Positions 8,219 to 14,461 of a DNA stretch of 29,824 nt are shown in pieces. The translations under genes and the position numbers were made by a program. Origin of the DNA: JAZDLC01 sp043802345. Lineage in GTDB: Bacteria > Planctomycetota > B15-G4 > JADJEK01. Under the pieces are notes generated by a model. The model ran no database searches, was not told the DNA's origin, and saw only the letters and a program-made list of their open reading frames with translations. The stretch's first letter is position 1; every line of letters starts with the position of its first letter. The stretch covers positions 1 to 29,824 of the forward strand of contig JAZDLC010000235.1 in assembly GCA_043802345.1 (NCBI GenBank), in the 5' to 3' direction.

Positions 8219-9221
8219 CGGCTCTCCTCAGTTCTTCCGCCTTCTCCTCGGCGCAGGTATCGCTGAGGAAGTTCCCGCCTCCCAGCTCGGGACCGGCCAG
8301 GTACTTCAGCAGGTTCTTTTGCCGCAGCGGCGGGTGGAACTCGATATGGAAATGGAAGCCGGAGCTGTCCGCCCCATCGGTCGGCGCTTGATGCAGCACC
8401 ATCAGGTACGGGAAGGGTTTCGACCAGAGCGCGTTGAAGCGCCTCAGGAGGTCCTTGAGCACCCATGCCAGATCCCGGCGTTCCCCGTCCGAGAGATCGG
8501 CCAGGCTGGCGTGCGTCTCCTTCGGCGCGACATACGTCTCGTACGCGAAGCGCGCGAAGTACGGCACGAACGCGAGCGCTGAATCGCGCTCGCACACGAT
8601 CCGGCGGCCGTCCTGGACCTCGGTCCCTAGAATCTCCTGGAACAGCACCCGCCCCGTGTCCCGCAGATGCCTCCGGCAGACCTCCCGCTCCTTGGCGATG
8701 GTGTTGAAGACGAAATTCGTGCCGTAGATCTGGCAGTGCGGATGGGGGTTCGAGACCCCGACCACCTCGCCCCGGTTCTCGAAGGTCAGCACATGATCGA
8801 TGCCGTCGCGGCCTCCCAGGTCCACGTACTGGCGACCCAGTTCCCGCAGCAGTTCAGCGATCTGCTCCGGCAGGAGCTCACCGAGAGAGAGGTCGTGCCT
8901 CGGGGTGAAGCAGACGACGCGGGCGATCCCGCTGGCCGCCTGGTTGCGGTAGATCCCGGGCGCGGCCGGCAGATCGAGAGGGGCCTCCTGTCCGACACAC
9001 GGATGGTCGTTGTCGAACACGAACAGGTCGGCGTAGTCGGGATTCCGCTTGCCGCTGATGCGCAGATTGCCGGGGCAGAAGTGGCAATCCGGATCGTAGG
9101 CCGGCACCTGGTCTCGCGGCGGAGTCTCCACGACCTCACCGCTCCACGGCCGGCTCTGCCGGTGCGCGGCCACCACCACCCACTCCTCCCGGAGCGGATG
9201 CCAACGTTCCTCCCAGGTCAT
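8208..9221 (-). CDS. galT: Galactose-1-phosphate uridylyltransferase
   Basis: Leloir pathway enzyme exchanging UMP between UDP-glucose and galactose-1-phosphate; cytoplasmic. The 337-aa length is typical of class I GalT. Visible are the N-terminal RxxEWVVVAAHRQSRP segment, zinc-binding CHFC (46-49), FVFDNDHP, and the active-site SNPHPHCQIY with nucleophilic His162 (HPHCQ replaces the commoner HPHPQ or HPHGQ). A further motif is PFPYLMVLHQAP with FHFHIEFHPPLR, the second metal/active-site region. First gene of a two-gene operon with the galactokinase-like kinase. ATG at 9221 has only a weak Shine-Dalgarno sequence. No galE or galactose transporter is in the window. Confidence 0.95.
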   Translation of the reverse strand: MTWEERWHPLREEWVVVAAHRQSRPWSGEVVETPPRDQVPAYDPDCHFCPGNLRISGKRNPDYADLFVFDNDHPCVGQEAPLDLPAAPGIYRNQAASGIARVVCFTPRHDLSLGELLPEQIAELLRELGRQYVDLGGRDGIDHVLTFENRGEVVGVSNPHPHCQIYGTNFVFNTIAKEREVCRRHLRDTGRVLFQEILGTEVQDGRRIVCERDSALAFVPYFARFAYETYVAPKETHASLADLSDGERRDLAWVLKDLLRRFNALWSKPFPYLMVLHQAPTDGADSSGFHFHIEFHPPLRQKNLLKYLAGPELGGGNFLSDTCAEEKAEELRRAGEP

Positions 9222-9279
9222 GCCGCCAGCCTAGCAGACTGCGAGCCCAACATCGAAAGTGCTGACTCAGAATCCACTT

Positions 9280-9301
9280 GGGGCAGGCCAGGGGCAGGCC
9301 A
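9280..9301. repeat. Tandem 11-bp direct repeat
   Basis: GGGGCAGGCCA occurs twice head to tail (9280-9290, 9291-9301) and immediately abuts the left arm of the 25-bp hairpin, which starts with another GGGG. It may be an expansion at the edge of that element. Confidence 0.6.
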
Positions 9302-9360
9302 GGGGACATTGGTTCTATTCGTACATTCTCCGAGGATGTACGAATAGAACCAATGTCCCC
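9302..9360. repeat. Perfect 25-bp inverted repeat (REP/IS200-like hairpin)
   Basis: The left arm (9302-9326, GGGGACATTGGTTC then TATTCGTACAT) is an exact inverse complement of the right arm (9336-9360), with a 9-nt loop. It lies in the 375-bp gap between the divergent galT and ABC ATPase genes. Perfect long stems not followed by T-runs fit a REP-type or IS200/IS605-type palindromic element or MITE better than a terminator. No transposase is adjacent. It is lower in GC than its surroundings. Confidence 0.8.
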
Positions 9361-9469
9361 TCTCTCCTCCGCGCCCTCGAATCTGCACCACTGGGTGGGA
9401 TACGCGGCGATCGGTGTGCTGCCGGGATCGTAGCGGTGCGTGCGACCGGCTGGCGTTCGCAGGGCTGAA

Positions 9470-9493
9470 GGGGCGAGTCTTCTGGCTCGCCCC
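9470..9493. other. Perfect 8-bp hairpin in leader region
   Basis: GGGGCGAG (9470-9477) pairs exactly with CTCGCCCC (9486-9493) around loop TCTTCTGG. It lies about 40 bp upstream of the proposed promoter of the ABC operon. Possibly an operator or an upstream terminator without a T-run; no specific regulator is implied. The rest of 9361-9596 shows no gene on either strand. Confidence 0.3.
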
Positions 9494-9532
9494 CCGAAGA
9501 TTCGCGGTTCCGGCCAACTTCTGGCTGCGCAC

Positions 9533-9561
9533 TTGGCCCCAGTGCGGCAGATCGCTATACA
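9533..9561 (+). promoter_or_regulatory. Candidate sigma-70 promoter for ABC operon
   Basis: TTGGCC (9533-9538) and TATACA (9556-9561) match four of six bases at each box with an ideal 17-bp spacer. Transcription would start near 9568, giving a leader of about 30 nt before GTG 9597. It also supports placing the start at 9597 rather than further upstream. Confidence 0.4.
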
Positions 9562-9596
9562 AGAGGCCTTTTGCGCCCGCACCCTGGCAGGTCTCA

Positions 9597-10484
9597 GTGC
9601 AAGACGTCATCGCATGCAGGAATCTCCGTCACAGCTACGGCAGCAAGGAGGTTCTTTTTGGCCTCAACTTCACCGTGGCGCCCGGCAGGATCTTCGGTCT
9701 CCTGGGCAAGAACGGAGCGGGCAAGACCACGACAATCAACGTCCTGATGGGGTTCCTTCAGCCCGCAAGCGGTGACTGCCGCATCTTCGGGGAGCCTTCC
9801 CACGACATCCGTCCCGCGACGCGCACCCGGATCGGATTGCTGCACGAGGGGCACCTGCAGTACGACTTCATGACGGTCCGCCAGGTGGAGCGGTTCTATT
9901 CCGGCTTCTACCCCCGCTGGGATGGTGAAGTCTACTTCTCGCTCATGGAGAAGATGGGGATGCCCGTCGATCGCAAGCTGTTCCGCATGTCCTGCGGCCA
10001 GCGATCACAGGTGGCGCTGGGACTGATCCTCGCTCAGGACCCCGAGTTGATGATCCTCGACGACTACTCGATGGGACTCGACGCGGGATACCGCCGCCTC
10101 TTTCTCGACTACCTGCGCGACTACGTCAAGAACCGAGGCAAGACGGTTCTGGTCACCTCGCACATCGTCCAGGACCTGGAGAAGTTCGTCGACGATCTCA
10201 TCATTCTCGACAAGGGAACCGTCCTCGTGCAGTCGACCTTCGAGAAGTTCCGCGCCGATCTGAATCAGTTCGACTTCACTCTGGCCGAGGGGCAGGAGCG
10301 GATCGGGCGGGACGAGGTGATCATGAATTTCGACGTGGTCGGGAATCGGGTTTCCCTGTTCACCTTCGAGGATCGCGGCCGGGTCGAGCGCCACCTACGC
10401 GACCTTGGCATCCAGCCCGAGTCGCTGGAAGAGGTACCCATGTCGTTCGAGGACGCGTTCATCGGCGTGACGGGCAAGTACTGA
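9597..10484 (+). CDS. ABC transporter ATP-binding protein with unusual motifs
   Basis: ATPase subunit of an ABC transporter, cytoplasmic, partnered with the next gene. 295 aa from GTG 9597 (MQDVIACRNLRHSYG), where homology to ABC domains begins; the upstream in-frame stretch has no ABC character. Walker A is LLGKNGAGKTTT with Lys43. The Q-loop position reads GLLHEGH, lacking the usual Gln. The signature reads MSCGQRSQ (Cys for the first Gly of SGGQ). Walker B is LMILDDYSMGLDAG, with Asp156 where the catalytic Glu normally sits. The H-loop is VTSHIVQDLE (His189). These changes look consistent within one protein, so they may be a subfamily feature that slows hydrolysis. Most similar in style to YtrB-like drug/lantibiotic exporters. 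Its TGA overlaps the permease ATG. Substrate unknown. Confidence 0.9.
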   Translation: MQDVIACRNLRHSYGSKEVLFGLNFTVAPGRIFGLLGKNGAGKTTTINVLMGFLQPASGDCRIFGEPSHDIRPATRTRIGLLHEGHLQYDFMTVRQVERFYSGFYPRWDGEVYFSLMEKMGMPVDRKLFRMSCGQRSQVALGLILAQDPELMILDDYSMGLDAGYRRLFLDYLRDYVKNRGKTVLVTSHIVQDLEKFVDDLIILDKGTVLVQSTFEKFRADLNQFDFTLAEGQERIGRDEVIMNFDVVGNRVSLFTFEDRGRVERHLRDLGIQPESLEEVPMSFEDAFIGVTGKY

Positions 10485-11167
10485 TGGCCGGCAGCAACAT
10501 GTACGGAGCTCTCCTCTACAAGGAGTGGATCAAGATCCGCTGGGTCTTGCTGATCGTCTCCCTTGTCACCTGCTGGACCCTGATCCAGCTCTTCCTCCAG
10601 GTCCGCGAGTTCTTCGAGTTCATGGAACCGATCGCGGTCTGGAGCGACGTGGTGCACCGCAAGGCCGTGTTCTACTCGGGAATCGAGTACAACGCGGTGG
10701 TGGCAGGCGTGGGCATCGCCTTGATCCAGTTCATTCCGGAGACGGTGAAGCGTCGGCTCCGGCTGCTGTTCCACCTGCCGATCCAACAGAACCGCGCGCT
10801 CTACTTCATGATGGCGACCGGGCTCGCCTGCACCCTCTTCGTCGTCGCCCTCAACGTCGCCGGCCTGCTTGCGATCGTTGCCTCGCGCTTTCCTGCCGAG
10901 CTGGTGTGGAGCGCGGTCGTGACCTCCGCTCCCTGGCTGTTCGCCGGCGTCGTCGCCTATTTCGCCACCGTGCTGGTGGTGGTCGAACCTCTCGCGTGGA
11001 GGAAGTGCACCTACGCCGCGCTTTCCTTCGGTCTGGTTCAGCTGTTCTTCAATGGGAGCGGCTACGAGACCTACGCGCACTCGTTCTGGAGCTACGCGCT
11101 GCTCGGCGGTCTCTTCTCGCTCACCATCGTGTTGCCTGCCTTCCGCTTCAAGCGGGGGATCAACTGA
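10484..11167 (+). CDS. ABC transporter permease, six predicted membrane segments
   Basis: Integral membrane partner of the preceding ATPase; ATG 10484 shares bases with that gene's TGA (TGATG). 227 aa with about six hydrophobic segments: WVLLIVSLVTCWTLIQLFL, AVVAGVGIALIQFI, ALYFMMATGLACTLFVVALN, APWLFAGVVAYFATVLVVV, YAALSFGLVQLFF and ALLGGLFSLTIVLPAF. The N-terminus MYGALLYKEWIKIRW is the short cytoplasmic lead typical of ABC-2-type permeases. Residues after segment 2 (PETVKRRLRLLFHLPIQ) match the cytoplasmic coupling loop seen in such exporters. No homologue can be named from sequence alone. The stop overlaps the start of the next gene by one base, so the three genes should be co-translated. 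Confidence 0.8.
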   Translation: MAGSNMYGALLYKEWIKIRWVLLIVSLVTCWTLIQLFLQVREFFEFMEPIAVWSDVVHRKAVFYSGIEYNAVVAGVGIALIQFIPETVKRRLRLLFHLPIQQNRALYFMMATGLACTLFVVALNVAGLLAIVASRFPAELVWSAVVTSAPWLFAGVVAYFATVLVVVEPLAWRKCTYAALSFGLVQLFFNGSGYETYAHSFWSYALLGGLFSLTIVLPAFRFKRGIN

Positions 11168-12414
11168 TGATTCGTCTTTCAAGAACCGTCATCATTCTCC
11201 TCGTGGTCGCCGTGTCCGCCTTCTTGCTGCCCGAGTTGTACTGGAAGGCGATGGACCAGAAGGTCCACCGCCCCTTCATCCTGTACAGCGCGATCCTGGA
11301 TCGTTTCATGACACGGACCTCGGACGACTTCGGCCAGACAACCCATGCCGACGAGACGGGGAAGGAGTACGATCGGATCGAGTTCGAGAAGCTGACACCG
11401 TTCTTCAATTACCGGAATCTGATGAAGTGGGAACTCCTTCCGGTCGAGGTGAAGGGGTCTCAGTACGACGACGACCTGATTCGCACCAACATGCAGGTCC
11501 TGCGCCTCGATCCCAATGACCTGCACACTCCCCAGATCGACCTCTACCCGCTATACGAATCGGCCTCGCTGTTCGCCCAGCTGGAGAACCCGCCGGACAT
11601 GTTCCGGCTCACAGAGAGCATGGAGTTCATCGTCGCGTCCTCGAACGAGGTGGACGAGGAGAAGTCGGCGCTCTTCACCTCGGCGCTCCGCGGCGAGGGT
11701 TTTCAGTTTCCGGCCCGCTACGTGGCCGGAAACCCGACCACCCGCAAACCGTTCGACGAGGGATACATCGCGGTCGACGCCTCTGGAACGCTCTTCCACA
11801 TCAAGATGGTCGAGGGGCGTCCGTGGTGCGTGAATACCGGCGTCACCCCGGCCGCCGGCGTGCGGCTGATGAGCCTGAGCGAGAACAGTCGGCGGGAGTT
11901 CTACGGCACGCTGATCTCCGGCGACGACAAGGTCCACCTGATCAGCTACGACAGCTACCGGCTGATCCCGCTGCCGACGGTCGGGTATGAACCCGATCGG
12001 ATGGGACTCCAGCTGTATGCCGACCCGCTGAACCGGACGATCATCTTCAAGGATCTGGACGAGGATCTGGTGCACTGCGTGCTCACCGATCGCGACTACA
12101 ACGCGATCAGGACCTGGGATTGCCCGGTGAAACGGGCCGACCTGCGGTTGGCGACGGCGGCCGGCGAGTTGCTCTTCCCCTTCCGCTTCGTAAACACCCA
12201 CCAGACGAGCGACTATGTGCTCTTCAGTGTCGAGTTCGGCGGAGGGCTGGCGTGGCTCGGAATCCTCCTCTCCCTCCTCACCCTGGCGCTGATCCGCTTC
12301 AAACGGCCGGTCGGTCCGGCAGCGAGCTGGATCGACTGGGTCATCGTGGCGCTGACCGGCTTCTACGGCCTGATCGCCGTGATCATCGTCGGGCGAGAGC
12401 CGTCACGTGGATGA
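11167..12414 (+). CDS. DUF4857-like membrane protein of ABC operon
   Basis: 415 aa from ATG 11167, overlapping the permease TGA and preceded by GGGGGAT. An N-terminal membrane anchor (TVIILLVVAVSAFLLPELYW) leads to a ~320-residue extracytoplasmic region with conserved-looking stretches (HRPFILYSAILDRFM, EKLTPFFNYRNLMKWELLP, then strand-rich PxxAVDxxGxLFHIKMV). Two C-terminal membrane segments follow (AWLGILLSLLTLALIRF and WVIVALTGFYGLIAVIIVG). The layout and position after ABC ATPase and permease genes match what I recall for DUF4857 proteins, mainly from Bacteroidota. The extracytoplasmic domain repeats a display-like beta pattern (GxLxHxKMxxGxPxC), so a substrate-binding or sensing role is conceivable. 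Function is not established. Confidence 0.7.
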   Translation: MIRLSRTVIILLVVAVSAFLLPELYWKAMDQKVHRPFILYSAILDRFMTRTSDDFGQTTHADETGKEYDRIEFEKLTPFFNYRNLMKWELLPVEVKGSQYDDDLIRTNMQVLRLDPNDLHTPQIDLYPLYESASLFAQLENPPDMFRLTESMEFIVASSNEVDEEKSALFTSALRGEGFQFPARYVAGNPTTRKPFDEGYIAVDASGTLFHIKMVEGRPWCVNTGVTPAAGVRLMSLSENSRREFYGTLISGDDKVHLISYDSYRLIPLPTVGYEPDRMGLQLYADPLNRTIIFKDLDEDLVHCVLTDRDYNAIRTWDCPVKRADLRLATAAGELLFPFRFVNTHQTSDYVLFSVEFGGGLAWLGILLSLLTLALIRFKRPVGPAASWIDWVIVALTGFYGLIAVIIVGREPSRG

Positions 12415-12552
12415 CTCCGCCACCTGAACAGGATGAGAGCTGCGACGCTTTCGTGACCATCGCATTTCGGAGTCTGACGGCTTCCGCCACGACCGAGCCA
12501 CCGGGCCGGACCCGGACCGGGCTGAGCTCACACGTTGCGATGCGGCAGGCTC

Positions 12553-13749
12553 TCAGTCCTCCAGCCCGCCCTTCAGTGTGAGCAGACTGATCTCCGGAGG
12601 CGCCAGCAGCCGGATGCGGGGCGCCTGGCCTCGTTCCTGTCCCACGCCGCGGCTCAGGTAGAGCCGGTTTCCGTTCAGCTCATGAAGCCCGCCGGCGGCG
12701 ACCTTCCTTGGCAGATCCGAGAGGGTCAGGAGCGGACCGAAGCCGGGGAGGACGACCTGGCCGCCGTGAGTATGGCCCGAGACGGTGAGGTCGATGCGGG
12801 AGTTCCCCTTCAAGAGCCGGATGACATCCGGCCGGTGCGCCATGAGGATCCGGATGTCGTCCCCGCCAGGCTCGTCCTGCAGCCGTTGAATGACTGCGCG
12901 GGCTGCTGCCGAGTCGCAGTCCCGGTCGACGCCCCCCAGGGTCACCGCGCGCCCTCGCACCTCCAGCCGGACGATCTCGTTCTCCAGCTCGATGATCCCG
13001 GTTCCCTCCAGCATCGGCCCGACCCGATGCCTCGGATCGACGTCTCCCCGGGCGAAGTAGACCCCGCCAGGCGCGGTCAGGCGTGACAGCAGCTGCCGGA
13101 GCGCCTCCAGCTTCTTCTCGAACAGATTGGTGGAGCCGTGGAAGAGGTCGCCGGGCACCAGGATGATATCCGGCCTGCACGCCAGCAGCCGGTCGATCGC
13201 CTCCTGCTCGTACTCCCCGACCTGGTCCGTCTGCAGGTCGGCCAGGACCGAGATCCTCAGCGGGGGGCCGTCCGACCGCTCCGGCTTCAGGTCGATGTCC
13301 ACCGCTTCCAGCCGCAGGTCGTACGGTTCGACCCACCTCATGTAGTAGCAGAGGGGCAGGGCGCAAAGAGCGAGAACCGCCAAGGCCTTCACGGAGAGCG
13401 AGACCGACGCACCCTTCCTCGACCGCCAGAGCGCCCGCAGCGCGCAGTACGGCAGCACCAGCACCAGATCGTACCAGACCACGCTCATCAGGCCGAAGAG
13501 ACCCACGCCGATGGTGAGCAGCGGTAGGGCCTTGAGGGGAAGGAACACGACCAACAGCATGATCGCCCGTATCACGCGCGACAGATTCAGCGGAGGCGGA
13601 CCGGAGCCCGGAGCGTGGTGGAAGAGCACGCGATGCACCAGGTAGCCGTCGATCAACGTGGAGGAGATCAGACCGAACACAAACAGGGTCGGGAAGTGGA
13701 CCCCGGCGTAACCTGTGAACGGCAGCACGTCGCAGAGATCAGCAGGCAT
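12553..13749 (-). CDS. Membrane metallophosphoesterase-like protein with altered metal motifs
   Basis: 398 aa from ATG 13749 (MPADLCDVLPF), 5 bp after the flavin reductase stop; an in-frame ATG at 13815 would overlap that gene by 61 bp. The first ~140 residues hold about four membrane segments (FPTLFVFGLISSTLI, AIMLLVVFLPLKALPLLTIG, YDLVLVLPYCALRAL, ALAVLALCALPLCYY). The C-terminal half is a calcineurin-like phosphoesterase of the YkuE/YaeI type: ISVLADLQTDQ (DxH has become DLQ), ILVPGDLFHG (Asp kept), ARGDVDP where GNHD/E is expected, LMAHRPDV (His kept) and SGHTHGGQ (both His kept). Two of five motifs are altered, so activity is doubtful or the metal site differs. Last gene of a minus-strand trio. 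Substrate unknown. Confidence 0.82.
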   Translation of the reverse strand: MPADLCDVLPFTGYAGVHFPTLFVFGLISSTLIDGYLVHRVLFHHAPGSGPPPLNLSRVIRAIMLLVVFLPLKALPLLTIGVGLFGLMSVVWYDLVLVLPYCALRALWRSRKGASVSLSVKALAVLALCALPLCYYMRWVEPYDLRLEAVDIDLKPERSDGPPLRISVLADLQTDQVGEYEQEAIDRLLACRPDIILVPGDLFHGSTNLFEKKLEALRQLLSRLTAPGGVYFARGDVDPRHRVGPMLEGTGIIELENEIVRLEVRGRAVTLGGVDRDCDSAAARAVIQRLQDEPGGDDIRILMAHRPDVIRLLKGNSRIDLTVSGHTHGGQVVLPGFGPLLTLSDLPRKVAAGGLHELNGNRLYLSRGVGQERGQAPRIRLLAPPEISLLTLKGGLED

Positions 13750-13754
13750 CGATT

Positions 13755-14405
13755 TCACGGATCCAGAGGCCGCAGGGCCTTGAGTCCTGGCGGCAGGGTG
13801 AATCGATGCGTGCACTCCAGGTACTCCTGCCCCCCCATCCGGCCGATGAGAGCGAGGGCGTCCGCATTCAACGAACCTGTTGCGTCCAGGACCTCATCCG
13901 CGATGTGGAGGTGGACCACCTCTCCCAGCACCAGATTCCCGCCGCCCGGCTGACCTTCATTGGTGCGGATCACCTGGAGAGTTCTGCACTCGAAGGAGAC
14001 CGGCGACTCGGCCATGCGGGGCGGCTTGACGATCCGCGAGGGAACCGGAGTGAGGCCGGCCAGCTCGAATTCACTCTCTCCATGTGGCAGAGGTTCGGAT
14101 GCGGCCACCACCCTCCGGATCTGCTGGGATGTGGCCACGCCCACCACGAACTCCCCGCTGCCTCCTTCCGCGACCGGCTTGGCGTTCCGGAGCGTGTCCT
14201 TCTCCACGCCCCCGCGGCCGTTCGCCGGACAGAAGACGAGCGTCATCGGATTCGAGCCGAGGCCGGTGAAGAAGGAAAAGGGCGCCAGATTCAGGGCTCC
14301 CTCGGGCGAACAGGTGGACACCACGGCGATCGGGCGGGGCGCGATGGCTGCGGTCATCAGGGCATACCGCTCCCGGACGGAGAGCTCCGAAGGGTCGATA
14401 TCCAT
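13755..14405 (-). CDS. Flavin reductase-like FMN-binding protein
   Basis: 216-aa cytoplasmic protein of the flavin reductase / split-barrel FMN-binding family (DIM6/NtaB type). Signature region at the N-terminus: RYALMTAAIAPRPIAVVST, then GALNLAPFSFFTGLGSNPMT (the A/S-PFSFF and SxxP pattern binds FMN phosphate), KDTLRNAKPVAEGGSGEFVV and a C-terminal H-rich strand VLGEVVHLHIADEVL with the RMGGQEY motif near the end. GGGGAGG 6 bases before ATG 14405 gives a strong start. It lies 56 bp downstream of the sulfatase-fold gene and 5 bp upstream of the phosphoesterase gene, so probably co-transcribed. Which electron acceptor it serves cannot be inferred. Confidence 0.88.
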   Translation of the reverse strand: MDIDPSELSVRERYALMTAAIAPRPIAVVSTCSPEGALNLAPFSFFTGLGSNPMTLVFCPANGRGGVEKDTLRNAKPVAEGGSGEFVVGVATSQQIRRVVAASEPLPHGESEFELAGLTPVPSRIVKPPRMAESPVSFECRTLQVIRTNEGQPGGGNLVLGEVVHLHIADEVLDATGSLNADALALIGRMGGQEYLECTHRFTLPPGLKALRPLDP

Positions 14406-14461
14406 GCTCGCCTCCCCGGCCTGACTTTCCCCAGCGTTGAGAAGGCCAGGCCAGTTGTCTG

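Noticed and set aside
9218..9610. Short ORFs crossing the 25-bp hairpin on either strand
   Set aside because: Their translations merely read the palindrome (WFYSYI on both strands) and have no protein similarity I can recognise.
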